Position numbers and translations under genes: made by a program
Shown here: positions 20,942 to 31,799 of the stretch, in pieces
Numbering within the stretch: the first letter of the stretch is position 1
Layout of the letters: the number at the start of each line of letters is the position of its first letter
The notes under the pieces: generated by a model
Databases searched by the model: none
Told to the model about the DNA's origin: nothing
What the model saw: only the letters and a program-made list of their open reading frames with translations
Assembly: GCF_932274485.2 (NCBI RefSeq)
Contig: NC_065879.2
Location: 87,167,459 to 87,231,458 of the forward strand
DNA from: Patella vulgata
Lineage: Eukaryota; Mollusca; Gastropoda; Patellidae
Length of the DNA: 64,000 bases
Reading direction: 5' to 3'

Positions 20942-21317
20942 TTGGTGTTAAGTTGGTTTTTATTTGGATGAGAAATTGACAAAACACAAGATGACATAAT
21001 GAAACTTTATGTGGCCTTTGTGGGGTTTTTATATTGATGAGAAATTGACAAGATATGTCCCAAAATTACCTAGTTTGTGTCGAGTTGACGTTAAACCCCA
21101 TTTCTCACTCTCACTTTGTGTAGCCTTTGTGGGTTTTTTATATGGATGAGAAATTGACAAGATATGTCCCAAAATTACCTAGTTTGTGTCGAGTTGACGT
21201 TAAACCCCATTTCTCACTCTCACTTTGTGTAGCCTTTGTGGGGTTTTTATATTGATGAGAAATTGACAAGATATGTCCCAAAATTACCTAGTTTGTGTCG
21301 AGTGGGCGTTTAACCCC

Positions 21318-21354
<37 letters not shown>

Positions 21355-21770
21355 TGTAGCCTTTGTGGGTTCTTATATGGATGATAAATTGACAAGATAT
21401 GTCCCAAAATTACCTAGTTTGTGTCGAGTTGACGTTAAACCCCATTTCTCACTCTCACTTTGTGTAGCCTTTGTGGGGTTTTTATATGGATGATAAATTG
21501 ACAAGATATGTCCCAAAATTACCTAGTTTGTGTCGAGTTGACGTTAAACCCCATTTCTCACTCTCACTTTGTGTAGCCTTTGTGGGTTTTTTATATGGAT
21601 GATAAATTGACAAGATATGTCCCAAAATTACCTAGTTTGTGTCGAGTTGACGTTAAACCCCATTTCTCACTCTCACTTTGTGTAGCCTTTGTGGGTTTTT
21701 TATATGGATGAGAAATTGACAAGATATGTCCCAAAATTACCTAGTTTGTGTCGAGTGGGCGTTTAACCCC

Positions 21771-21802
<32 letters not shown>

Positions 21803-21880
21803 TTGTGTAGCCTTTGTGGGTTCTTATATGGATGAGAGATTGACAAGATACATGATGCCATTATGAAAGCTCGACTGCTT
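20942..21880 (+). repeat. Satellite fused from SINE-A tail and a 53-bp flank
   Basis: Eight units. Each joins TTTGTGTAGCCTTTGTGGG...GATGAGAAATTGACAAG with the SINE-A end (AAAATTACCTAGTTTGTGTC, GACGTTAAACCCCATTTC). Unit starts near 21012, 21121, 21230, 21357, 21465, 21574, 21683 and 21808 give steps of 108-110 bp and two long ones (125-127 bp) that have a TC run. Confidence 0.9.
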
Positions 21881-21954
21881 GTAGAACAAGCTGTCTAATA
21901 AAGTGGTAATGAATGATTTTATAAACCATAGCTATCTAAATACTTTTCGTTTCT

Positions 21955-22490
21955 CTCTTTCACCTCTGTTATTTAACCCTTCGGTGAAAATGGCATAACG
22001 TTTCTATCTGTCTAATATAGTGGTAAAGAATGAATTTATAAACTATAGCTATCTAAATACTTTTCGTTTCTGTCTTTCCCCTCGTCTTGGTATGATCCCA
22101 GTTATCTAGCCCACGGTGAAAACGGCATAACTTTTCTACCGCTCTTTCACCTCGTCTTGGTATAATCCCAGTTATTTAGCCCACAGTGAAAACAGTATGT
22201 TTCTATTTTTCTTTCACCTCGTCTTGATATAATCCCAGTTATCTAGCCCACGGTGAAAAACGGGTCTAACGTTTCTATCTGTCTTTCACCTCAACTTGGT
22301 ATAATCCCCGTTATTTTGCCCACGCTGAAAACGGCATAACGTTTCTATCTGTCTTTCCCCTCATCTTGATATAATCCCAGTTATTTAGCCCACGGTGAAA
22401 TACGCATAACGTTTCTATCTGTCTTTCACCTCGTCTTGGTATAATCCCAGTTATTTAGCCCACGGTGAAAACGGCATGGCGTATATTAAC
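21955..22490 (+). repeat. Tandem repeat, about 70-bp unit, seven copies
   Basis: Units carry TTTCACCTCGTCTTGG, TATAATCCCAGTTATTTAGC, CCACGGTGAAAACGGCATAA and CGTTTCTATCTGTC. First units are interrupted by TAATATAGTGGTAAAGAATG, also duplicated. Bases 22491-22767 hold nothing recognised. Confidence 0.88.
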
Positions 22491-22767
22491 CCAACAATCT
22501 GTGTCTGATGTAGTTATTGGTAAAAATCGTAAACCTCTGACGTTAAAGATAGATTTTCTGTTTGACCTCATCTTGCTGTTTGTCTGCCTTGAAGCTAGCA
22601 GACAATGATATTGAATGATCGTGTCTATGAAAATATTAAATATTGTGAAATTATTTCCTTTATACTGACAAATATTTAAAGTAATATACATCTGTTTGAT
22701 AAGATTTAAATGGACGATTTGCTGAAATTTGATCATTGAAGGAGCTAAGTCTCTATTTTATTAATCA

Positions 22768-22930
22768 AGGTCGCCTGTCCAACCTCTTGGAGTTTTTCCG
22801 GGTCCTCTGGTTTCCTCCCACTGCTGAAGACCCCTACATGCAAGTGAATTATTGAAATAAAATTAAACCATATGTTAGTCCCGAAATGACCTAGTTTATG
22901 TCGAGTGGACGTTAAACCCCATCTCTCAAT
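22768..22930 (+). mobile_element. SINE-A, 5'-truncated
   Basis: From AAGGTCGCCTGTCCAACC to GACGTTAAACCCCATCTCTC; almost no TC tail. Confidence 0.9.
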
Positions 22931-23489
22931 AAAATATTGTTTACATAGAAAGATCTTCAAAATAATCTAATCTTATTTAAAAAAAAAATAAAATCTAACG
23001 GGCGCTAGCCCTGCTTCAAGCAACCTAACACACATTAATTCTAATTTTATCCAGTTGATGTTTCTCATATGAAGACTGTGTATCTTGATAATTAATGAAC
23101 AGTTGGACCTATAATTTACATACAATCTGAAATATTTTTTCTTACCCCAAGGCAACCATTGTATAATTATATGTAAGATTCCTTGTTTATAATGAATGTA
23201 CTGTCGGACCTCAAATTTCCGAACAATCTGAAGTATTTTTTTGTAGCCCAGGCAACCATTGTCTAATGATACGTAATATTTCCTTTTTGGAAAGGATAAT
23301 AGAATTACTTGAATGGTTGGAAAAATAACTTAAGATTTGTCAATGTGCGTGTTGAAGACCAAGTCATCAAATTATTATTAACTCCATTCTGTACTCACAC
23401 TTGATTCGATTTTGTGAAATAAAACCCCTTTGTGCTGATGCATTACTCCAAGAACCAGCTAAAATGTCTACTTCTAGAATTGATAGGAT
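22931..23489. other. No gene; one local duplication
   Basis: Within 23101-23283 a segment of about 100 bp is repeated (CAATCTGAAATATTTTTTC / CAATCTGAAGTATTTTTTTG, then GGCAACCATTGT). Otherwise unremarkable. Confidence 0.5.
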
Positions 23490-23853
23490 CACGGTGGCTA
23501 GGTGGTTAAGACGCTGGCTCGCTAGCCTGGAGGTTGGGTGTTCAATCCCTGCATTGGCCGAGAAAGTTCATCCAGATTTTCCGACGTGGTTTCCCCTTGT
23601 CAGTGGTGTAGAACGGAGGGCCTGACAAGGACAGCTGTCTAGTCCTTTGGATGAGACGAAAAACTGAAGTCCCGTGTATACATTGGAATGCACGTAAAAG
23701 ATCCCTTGGCATTTGCCATTCGATATAAGAGTAGGCGATAGTGCCGCTGCCCGGGCAAAATTTCCCACATAGCACACTGTATTGCGTATGCCCATCTTCA
23801 TTAACCCAGTATAGGAGCAGAACAGTAGGACGTTAAACCCCATTTCATTTCGA
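23490..23853 (+). mobile_element. SINE-B, full-length reference copy
   Basis: tRNA-like head with box A-like GGTGGCTAGGTGGTTAAGAC and box B-like GGTGTTCAATCCCTGC; body with GGCCTGACAAGGACAGCTGT; conserved centre ATGCACGTAAAAGATCCC; end GGACGTTAAACCCCATTTC plus ATTTC. The centre resembles domains shared by wide-ranging invertebrate SINE superfamilies; I cannot say which. Confidence 0.92.
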
Positions 23854-24085
23854 GAATTAATCTCTGCCCTGAATGACTGTCCTGTTCAAAAATTAGTATA
23901 CCAGTTTGTGATATGGTTCTACCCTGTTTCACATCTGTTACACGCACTAAATAAACCATTTTATTCAATGGAATTTGCAGAATAAATTCTGTTAGTAGTG
24001 TTTTTGATAAGGAATTAAAATATTGGTCAACTAGCTTAGTGTTTATTCTCAAGCAGAACTAATTCTAGACAAACAGCATGTAGGT

Positions 24086-24620
24086 CGAGAAAGTTCCCAG
24101 GTATTTTCAAGCGTGGTTTCTTCTTGTCAGTGGTGCAGGACAGAGGACCTGGCAAGGGACAATATATAGTTGTTTGGATGGAACGTGGCGAACCCTTGGC
24201 AGTTGGAAAATTTCCCTCGAAGCACACATCATGCCAAATGACAGTCTTCATTAGCAGGGAGGGTTGGATGTCCGAATGGTTAGCGCATGCGCTTTGTATC
24301 ATAAGGTCTGTCATTGAGTCAACTGGCTTGGTTTCGATTCCCCGGCTGTACGTGTCAAGGAGTAGGGTCGACTGTCCAACCTCGTGGGTTTTCTCCGGGT
24401 CCTCTGGTGTCCTCCCACTACTAGAGACCCTTACGCGCAAGTAAATTATTGAAATAAAATTGAACCATATGGTATTCCCAAAATGACCTAGTTTGTGTCG
24501 AGTGAACGATAAACTTCATTTCTCTCACTCTCTCTCCCATTGGCAGTTGGAATTCGAAAGTAGGCCGTAGCACTGCTGTCCATGCAAAATTTCCCTCGTA
24601 GCACACAGCATGACAAAGTC
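24086..24620 (+). mobile_element. SINE-B pieces interrupted by SINE-A
   Basis: SINE-B 24086-24262 stops in CAGTCTTCATTAGC; SINE-A follows; SINE-B sequence resumes at 24537 with GGCAGTTGGAATTCG, repeating part of the first piece. So either a duplication accompanied the insertion or two SINE-B copies are involved. Confidence 0.75.
24264..24535 (+). mobile_element. SINE-A, full length, inside SINE-B
   Basis: GGGTTGGATGTCCGAATGG head, GGTTTCGATTCCCCGGC, full body, GATAAACTTCATTTCTCTC. Confidence 0.9.
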
Positions 24621-24624
24621 TTCT

Positions 24625-25027
24625 TTAAACATACATTATGCAAGAGCTAAATCTGTCTATTGTAGGTCTTTCTTTAGGTCTGAAATGTTATCTAAATTAT
24701 TAATTAAACATTAATTAACTTATCCAGACCATAATCAACTCTAGATGGCATCACTAGCCCGCGATCTTAAATGGATTGTGAGCCGATTTACTGCATAACT
24801 TTCCTTCTCGATTTAACGATTAAATGGATAATCGAGACTGCTGTTTATCGTACTGACTTTAGTAATGATGAACGAGGCTAGGCGGAAATTTCATTCGCTT
24901 AGTTCTCTGTTCATACTGGATTAATTTGAATTAAATTTTCAGCAAATTGCCTTTACGTTATCTAGTTTTTAACTATTATAGTGAGAACTGCCAACTCGTT
25001 ATCGAATCTCCCATAATGTATCTTTAA
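24625..25027 (+). mobile_element. T1 MITE, full length
   Basis: TTAAACATACATTATGCAAG to CCATAATGTATCTTTAA; 403 bp between TTAA sites. Interior holds TTTTTAACTATTATAGTGAG, as other T1 copies. Confidence 0.88.
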
Positions 25028-25927
25028 AGGTCAGTTCAGTAACGTAGGAGGTTAGACCCCCATTTAATTTACTTCTGTCCGGAATATTGGGTCAATGTGA
25101 CAAATTGTGTTATTTAGTATAAGTGCTGGAGTCAATCCATATTCTGAGAGAAATTTCTAGATTAAAATACAGGTTTTAGATTTAATTTTATTATACTATA
25201 AAACTGCTCAATTGACATTCTGGGTAGCTGTTGCATTGTTGATTATATTTTAGAAAATATAGTAGGTGCGTAAATTTTGAAAGCTCATCAAAAACACTTA
25301 TCACATTATTTTAACTTTATTTGCAAAGATCTTGACAACACGTCGTCCCCAAGTTGCAGATGTGAAATGAGGAGATCGTATAATTTTGTTTGAAATACTT
25401 CAAACTTTCAGAATACGTTTTTAGAAATGTTGATTGCTTTAAGAACCGGCAAATGAAATTTCTGGTTTGGTTTTCAATTATGATCTGTCGGTCGGGCTGA
25501 CAGGTGTCAACAAAAGGAAGGAGTAATTACATTTTGATCAAAGCCGATTGTTTGTAAGTTATTCGAGTCGTGGTATGTTTCTATAAAGTAAGGAAAGTGA
25601 TACATTCAATTTAACAAATCCTGTTTGAGATATTCCGTGTGACGTGATGACACATATTGACGTTGACTTGACGTTTTTAACTAGATTACAACAAACAGGT
25701 TTTTTTTTAAAAGGACAATTGATTAAATTAACGAACACTTAAATGAGACTTAGCTAATGTTTTCTACTGTACGTCCAACAGTCTGGTTGTTAGTGAAAAA
25801 AAAACTGAATGTTAAATTTCTACTGTACGTCCAACAGTCTGATTGTTAGTGAAAAAAACTAAATGTTAAATTTGATTCTAGATTTTGTGAAATTTAGTAT
25901 GAGAAATGTACGCTAAATTTCAAATTG
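25028..25927. other. No gene; small tandem duplication
   Basis: 25756-25870 holds two units of about 58 bp (TTTCTACTGTACGTCCAACA, GATTGTTAGTGAAAAAAACT). No exon-like segment recognised. Confidence 0.5.
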
Positions 25928-25936
25928 GATTCTAGA

Positions 25937-26185
25937 ATCGTTGCAGGATGGAGGGTCCGACCAGGACAGCTGTCTAGTCGTTTGGATGAGACGAAAAACT
26001 GAGGTCCCGTGTACACATTGGCGTGCACGTTAAAGACCCCTTGACAGTACAAATGGAATTCAATATAAGAGTAGGCCTTAGTGCCGCTCTCCGGGCAAAA
26101 TTTCCCTCATAGCACACTGTATGTCGTATACCCATCTTCATTAGCCTAGTCGGTGTAGGACATTAAACCCCATTTCATTTCATTT
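25937..26185 (+). mobile_element. SINE-B, 5'-truncated, with target duplication
   Basis: Body from TTGCAGGATGGAGGG to CATTAAACCCCATTTC and ATTTC repeats. GATTCTAGA at 25928-25936 and 26186-26194 is a 9-bp duplication. Confidence 0.88.
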
Positions 26186-26194
26186 GATTCTAGA

Positions 26195-26689
26195 TTTAGT
26201 GAAATTGAGTATGCTTGAAATATAAGCTAAATATCAAATTTGATATTGTTAATAAATCATTATTTGCTTGATAACGATACCTGTATTGAAACTTAGAATG
26301 TTATTTAAATTCAGAAGAAGTATATCCATACAAGTGTTAGTATCCTTATATGGCATGTACACCAAATATCAAATTAAAATGTCAATCTCTTTGTTTTATT
26401 TCACATAAATCAGATTACATTTAATTACTTTTGAATTTTGGAATTTATTTGAGCGAAATTTGTTCAATATAACTTCAGTAAATTGCAGTTATACAACAAA
26501 ATACACCTCTGCACAAATTTTTGTGAGAGGCGCAATAGTGCTGCCACCATATATTGTTTAATCGATGTATCACTATTGGGGGTTTTTTTTTTTTTTTTTT
26601 GTTGCTTCAGTAAGTAACTTGTCATTCTTAATTATCCACGTCACACATTATCCATGGGTATACAAACACTCTTAAATTGTTCTGGTCCT
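26195..26689. other. No gene; poly(T) run
   Basis: AT-rich with a T run of about 20 at 26582-26600; nothing else recognised. Confidence 0.5.
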
Positions 26690-26841
26690 TATTTTGCCAA
26701 CCTCGTGGGTTTTCTTCGGGTCCTCCGGTTACCTCCCACTGCTAAAGACCCCTATGCGCAAGCGAATTATTGAAATAGAATTAAACCATATGTTAGTCCT
26801 GAAATGACCTAGTCTGTGTCGAGTGGACGTTAAACCCCATT

Positions 26842-26883
<42 letters not shown>

Positions 26884-26884
26884 C
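26690..26884 (+). mobile_element. SINE-A, 5'-truncated
   Basis: Starts GCCAACCTCGTGGGTTTTC; complete 3' body, GGACGTTAAACCCCATTTC and about 45 bp of TC tail. Confidence 0.92.
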
Positions 26885-27377
26885 TTGTTGCTTGTCTCTT
26901 TAACTGTTTGTCGTGAAATTTAGAAGAGATAATTGGAATCTCCCATTAATTTGAGCAAGTTAAAAGCCCGATTCCATGTGAATACTACTCATATTGGTCA
27001 TTTTATCTAAATCATTGAAAAGATATCCATGGGGTGTTCACTGTGCTGTCCAGCCAATCAATTGAAGTATGGAACACACTTAAGGTCAAGTAAAAACGGA
27101 TGAAAAGCAGCAAATTGTTTTCGAGTCTGCTTTGAATAATAATGGCTAGACTTATTGTTGTGTCTTTAATTAAAGAGGTGACCTTACGCTCGATCGGAAT
27201 TCTAATTGATTGGATGCCATCATGGTGCGATTCTTCCACACAATCTGTTCATTGTGATGCTCCACCATCTTGTAATCCACTACTCAGTTTAATGTGATAG
27301 TACAATACCCACTAAATGACAGTAATGAAAAACTTGTGGTGCATCATGATCTACTGACGGTTAACAAAATTATATAC
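26885..27377. other. No feature recognised
   Basis: A 75-codon minus-strand frame here has no domain, and no flanking repeat was seen. Confidence 0.45.
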
Positions 27378-27829
27378 GGCCATGAATCTAAAATAGCGCT
27401 TCTTAGTGGCAATTAGACTTCAACAATTTGATTTTCTTATATTTCTTCGGGGGAAAAAAGACTAATTTATAAAACAGGGCCCCTATTCACGAAAACTTAA
27501 ACTAAGATACAATCGAAATTTTAAGAAATACTGCAATTCGATTGGCTGACCAATATGCAAATTGGATATATGCAAATTGATTTTACTGGTTAGCCAATCG
27601 AATTGCAGTATTTCTTAAAATTTCGATTGTATCTTATTTTAAGTTTTCGTGAATAAGGGCCCAGAAGTACTTGGTTGCCCTGTTTATAATCTATTCCATT
27701 GTTTATTGTTAAATTTTCTATGTAATTGTCTTTGACACCATTTTTATTAGACCACACCAGTTTCATTTTCTTATATTTCTTTGGCAAAAAAAAAATATTT
27801 AAAAATCAAAAGTATTTGGTTGCCCTAGG
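27378..27829 (+). repeat. R4 repeat copies, one interrupted
   Basis: GCGCTTCTTAGTGGCAATTAG and GACTAATTTATAAAA precede, and AGAAGTACTTGGTTGCCC follows, the MITE at 27475-27662. A second R4-like stretch (AAAATCAAAAGTATTTGG) ends at 27825. Confidence 0.6.
27475..27662. mobile_element. CAGGGC-ended hairpin MITE, second copy
   Basis: Arms from CAGGGCCCCTATTCACG to GATTGGCTGACCA, nearly identical to 11380-11569, so the two copies are young. Inserted in R4. Confidence 0.88.
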
Positions 27830-27830
27830 G

Positions 27831-28122
27831 GGGTTGGATGGCCGAATGATTAGCGCATGCGCGCTGTATCATAAGGCCTGTCATTGAATCAACTGGCGTG
27901 GTTTCGATTCCCCAGTTGTACGTGACAAGGAGTAGGGTCGCCTGTCCAATCTCGTGTGTTTTCTCCCGGTCCTCCAGTTTCCTCCCACTGCTAAAGACCC
28001 CTACGCGCAAGCGAATTATTGAAATAAAATTGAACCGTGTGTTAGTCACAAAATGACATAGTTTGTGTCGAGCGGACGTTAAACTCTCTCTCTCTCTCTC
28101 TCTCTCCCTCTCTCTCCCTCTC
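27831..28122 (+). mobile_element. SINE-A, full length
   Basis: GGTTGGATGGCCGAATGATTAG, GGTTTCGATTCCCCAG, body, GCGGACGTTAAACTCTC and TC tail. Confidence 0.92.
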
Positions 28123-28239
28123 TTTGTGAAGCAATTTTGTTACATGACAAATTCCAAATTAGAGACTTAACTCTTGTCTACTTTTAAATCAATTAGAAGA
28201 TATATTTCCTGGACCGTTGAGATCCCTAAAATAACAAAC

Positions 28240-28380
28240 CCTGTCCGGCTGTCTTCATTAGCCTAGTCTGTAGGACGGTAAACCCCTTTTCATTTCCTTA
28301 CACTGTCCGGCGTATGTCCGTCTTCATTCGGCCAGTCAGAACAGTAGGACGATAATTCCCATTTCATTTCCTTTTGCCAC
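28240..28380 (+). mobile_element. SINE-B 3' fragments, two in tandem
   Basis: CTGTCTTCATTAGCCTAGTC...AAACCCCTTTTCATTTC followed by GTCCGTCTTCATTCGGCCAG...TTCCCATTTCATTTCC. Confidence 0.7.
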
Positions 28381-28391
28381 CTACCAGCTAC

Positions 28392-28787
28392 TTAAACATA
28401 CATTATGCAAGAGCTAAATCTGCCTATTGCAGGTCTTTCTTTAGGCCTGAAATGTTATCTAAATTATTAATTAGACATTAATTAACTGATCCAGGCCTTA
28501 ATCAACTCTCAATGGCATCAGATTTCTCTGATATTAAATAGATTAGAATAGTTCAGCGATACTTTGATTTAATCAAATATGGAGGACCGAGACTTAGCTT
28601 CGATCAACCAATACGGTGGTTGAAATTATTGCACACATCTGTCAAACCTTCAAAGGCTAATATCTTCGCTCGCAATAGAGTAATTTGAATGAAATTTTCA
28701 AATTATTCATTTTACATCATCTACTTTCGAACTAATATAGCAAGAATGGCTAGTTCTTTATCTAAATCTTACATAATGTATCTTTAA
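28392..28787 (+). mobile_element. T1 MITE, full length
   Basis: TTAAACATACATTATGCAAG to TACATAATGTATCTTTAA; 396 bp; TTAA at both ends. Confidence 0.88.
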
Positions 28788-28844
28788 GTAAGAATTAACC
28801 TTCAAGATTATACACTTATCACTGGTCAGACAGAACACACAACT

Positions 28845-28972
28845 TTAAAGGAGCTAAATCTCTATTCTTTGGGACCTAGAAATGGACACAAATGGATGGC
28901 AGCGCATCTAATAATGTAATATGAATGTATATAAACTGGGTTACAATCAATCGTTTCTGTTTTTACTGTAAT
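28845..28972 (+). mobile_element. T2 MITE, left fragment
   Basis: TTAAAGGAGCTAAATCTCTA, then the T2 body up to TCGTTTCTGTTTTTACTG, where an X4 fragment cuts in. Confidence 0.8.
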
Positions 28973-29100
28973 TGTTCCCCTGCCTTTTGAAGAAAGCAGT
29001 GGACTATTAAAATGGGTTCTTCGGTCGGTCTGTCTGTCCGTCATATTTTTTGGGACACAATAACTCTCCTTCTAATTGAGCTAGAATGTTCAAACTTGTT
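28973..29100 (+). mobile_element. X4 element, left fragment
   Basis: CCCCTGCCTTTTGAAGAAAG, GGACTATTAAAATGGGTTC, GTCTGTCTGTCCGTC and GAGCTAGAATGTTCAAACTTG match the X4 start at 58065. A stub of T1 interior (GAACTATTATAGCGAGAAC) follows to 29140. Confidence 0.75.
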
Positions 29101-29145
29101 TCTAATCAGTTATCTATTTTTGAACTATTATAGCGAGAACGGCCA

Positions 29146-29395
29146 GGCCCCAAGTTCACAAAGTATTCTCAGACTTAATTTAAGAATTTACTTAAAATTG
29201 TTCGCCTTATTTTAACTAAAATATAGCCCTTTATAAAACTTTTGTTGTTTTAATGAATCAAATACATCAATAAGAAACTATGTGCAAAGTTTTGTGTTTC
29301 TGGATCAAAGATATTTCTTATAAACACTAAAACAGTGGTTGAAAGTTGAGTAAATTCTTAACTTAAGTCCGAGAATGCTTTGTGAGCTCGGGTCC
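29146..29395. mobile_element. F5 TIR element
   Basis: Ends GGCCCCAAGTTCACAAAG and CTTTGTGAGCTCGGGTCC are inverted repeats; the inversion extends inward through TTCTCAGACTTAA / TTAAGTCCGAGAA. 250 bp, no coding capacity. Confidence 0.75.
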
Positions 29396-29607
29396 AGATC
29401 TATTTTACCAATGTCCACTATGGTTTGTGTAGGTTAGATTAAATGTCACAAATCGTTATTACGTGACCCCATGGTGACAAAAGAGGCAATTATCTCCTAT
29501 CTCGTGTAGTGACTATGTCTGTATTGTCTGGTCGACTTTATTAAAATCAGTCTACGACAAATTGGTCTACTGCTCGTCTCTTATGTTACCGTTATTAAAG
29601 GGGCTCA
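29396..29607. other. No feature recognised
   Basis: Unremarkable sequence between the two F5 copies. Confidence 0.4.
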
Positions 29608-29636
29608 GACCCCGAGTTCACAAAGCATTCTCGGAG

Positions 29637-30042
29637 TTAAACATGCATTATGCAAGAGCAAAATCTGCTTATTACAAGTCTTTCTTTAGGCCTGAAATGT
29701 TATCTAAATTATCAATTAGACATTAATTAACTTATCCAGACCATAATAAACTCTCGATGTCAAGGCTAGCCTTCGATGTTGGCTGGATTAGATTCCTATA
29801 TGCCACTAACGGCTATTGATAATTAAATCAATAAAAGCGGATAATCGAGACTATGCTGTTTATATTAATGATTTTAGTAATGATGACCGAGACTATGCAA
29901 AAATTTCACACGCTTCTTTCTCGGCTCATAGTGGATCAATTTGACTGAAATTTTCAGAAAATTACCTTTACACTATCTAGTTTTTAACTATTATAGCGAG
30001 AACTACCATCTTGTTATCTTATCTCCCATAATGTATCTTTAA
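29637..30042 (+). mobile_element. T1 MITE in F5, full length
   Basis: TTAAACATGCATTATGCAAG to CCATAATGTATCTTTAA, 406 bp, TTAA each side; the flanking F5 reads CTCGGAG and GTTAGGAATTTACTC. Confidence 0.88.
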
Positions 30043-30214
30043 GTTAGGAATTTACTCAACTTTTAATCACTGTTTATAAGAAATATCTTTGATCCAGAAA
30101 CACAAAACTTCGCACATAGTTTCTTATTGATGTATTTGATACATTAAAACAACAAAAGTTTTTATAAAGGGCTATATTTTAGTTAAAATAAGGTGAACAA
30201 TTTTGAGTAAATTC

Positions 30215-30512
30215 TTAAAGATATACATTATGGGAGATTCGATAATGAGTTGGCAGTTCTCTTAAAAACTAGTTAATATAAAGGCAATTTGCTGAAAATT
30301 TCTTTCAAATTGATCCTTTATGAACCGAGAACTAAGCGTTTTAAATTTCCGCCTAGCCTCTATCATCATTACAGCATAGTCTTGACTATCCATTTAATCG
30401 TTAAATTGTGAGGGAAAGTTATGCAGTAAATCGGCTCATAATCAAATTAAGATTGCAGGCTAGCGATGCCATCTATCTAGAGTTGATTATGGTCTGGATA
30501 AGTTAATTAATG
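30215..30512 (-). mobile_element. T1 MITE in F5, truncated
   Basis: Begins TTAAAGATATACATTATGGG (right terminus, inverted) and stops within TTAATTAATG. 30536-30605 beyond it shares GATTATTTAGCATT...AATTAAGAAAACAAAA with 46501-46565. Confidence 0.82.
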
Positions 30513-30605
30513 CAGATGGATAGTATCTTAATTCAATCCTCACTTGATTATTTAGCATTTAATTAAGAAAACAAAAACACTAAATATCAATGGTGGATAA
30601 TCTCC

Positions 30606-30872
30606 TCCGTTGGCCAAGAAAGTTCATTGGGATTTTCCGGTGTGGTTCCCCTTGTCAATGGTGTTGGACGGAGAGCCTGGCTAGGGACAACGTGTAGTCT
30701 TTGGATGGAACAGAAAACGGAGGCCCTGTGTACACGTAAAAGAACCCTTGACAGTTCGAACGCCCTTGTCCGGACAAACTTTCCCACATAGCATACTGCA
30801 TGGTGTATGCCTGTCTTCATTAGCCCATTAGGAGCAGAACAGTAGGACATTAAACCCCATTTCATTTCATTT
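30606..30872 (+). mobile_element. SINE-B, head missing, body shortened
   Basis: Starts GTTGGCCAAGAAAGTTCATT, lacks part of the centre, ends GGACATTAAACCCCATTTC plus ATTTC. Confidence 0.85.
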
Positions 30873-31075
30873 ATTTATTTACCTAATAGCATACTGCATT
30901 ATTCAATAATTTCTGTGCCGGATTGTCACTGTAATACGATAAATAGAACATCAAGATAAATGAATATACACTGAATTTTTCAATATAGAAAATTAGTTAA
31001 GACACTTCCATTGTAGAGGGAAACCTAGTTCTCCTAAGGGACATGGTTACATCTGTGTGCACTTACTGATTTCGT

Positions 31076-31239
31076 TTAAAGATTCATTATTCAAGAGCTA
31101 AAGGAGTAGGGTCGCCTGTCCAACTTCGTGGGTTTTCTCTGGGTCCTCCAGTTTCCTCCCACTGCTAAAGACTACTATGCACAACACCAGAAGCGAATAA
31201 TTGAACCATATGTTAGTCCCTAAATGACCTGGACGTCAA

Positions 31240-31281
<42 letters not shown>

Positions 31282-31480
31282 TAAGAGCTAAATCTGCCTA
31301 TTGCTGATTTTTCTTTAGAAAATTATTAATTAGACATTTATTAACATGATAAGACAATAATCAATAGATTTAAAGACGATTGGAGGTTAATGATTTAATT
31401 AAATTTAATTAACGACCCTCAGAATGAAGTATTTTGACTTAAATTTTCAAGACAATTCCTTTTCATTATCTACTTTTTAT
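31076..31480 (+). mobile_element. T1 MITE split by SINE-A
   Basis: TTAAAGATTCATTATTCAAG at the left, resuming at 31283 with AAGAGCTAAATCTGCC. The right end is cut by X3 at CTACTTTTTA. Confidence 0.82.
31103..31282 (+). mobile_element. SINE-A, 5'-truncated, 10-bp target duplication
   Basis: Starts GGAGTAGGGTCGCCTG and ends in about 45 bp of TC. AAGAGCTAAA at 31093-31102 and 31283-31292 is perfect and lies in T1. Confidence 0.92.
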
Positions 31481-31795
31481 ACGCCCACATTGAAATGTGG
31501 TCGTATATTGTCGTCGCCCCCGTCCATCCATCCGTCCGTCCGGCGTCCACAATTGCTTGTGGACGCCTGACCGACAGACGGACGGGGGCCACGACAATAT
31601 AGCTCTAGAGGCTAAAGTTAATATTCAATTGACTTTAAGTTTATACACAGTGTTTAAGGTCATGAGACAAAGAAGCCTATTGATTTTCAGCGATTTCCGA
31701 TAATTGCCAAACTTTTGGCCCTTGATCACTTTGAAAAAAACTTGGGACATTCTAGAGGCTAAAGTTATCATCCGATTGACTTCAGATTGATAATT
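31481..31795 (+). mobile_element. X3 element, short
   Basis: ATACGCCCACATTGAAATGT, GTCCATCCATCCGTCCG, an inverted repeat of the same segment (GACGGACGGGGGCCACGAC), then two AGGCTAAAGTTA units. Confidence 0.75.
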
Positions 31796-31799
31796 ACTT

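Larger units (their letters stand above)
29608..30512. mobile_element. F5 copy carrying two T1 insertions
   Basis: F5 left tip CCCCGAGTTCACAAAGCATTC, T1 (29637-30042, plus), F5 body with ATCTTTGATCCAGAAACACA, then T1 (30215-30512, minus, left end lost). Both T1 copies sit at TTAA sites that are intact in the F5 copy at 29146. Confidence 0.82.

Noticed and set aside
22455-22736. A 93-codon minus-strand frame as a gene
   Set aside because: Overlaps the end of the 70-bp array, no domain and no start or splice support.
28820-28850. CAGAACACACAAC as the start of the next KIF13 exon
   Set aside because: Translation leaves the FHA pattern at once and runs into the T2 end.
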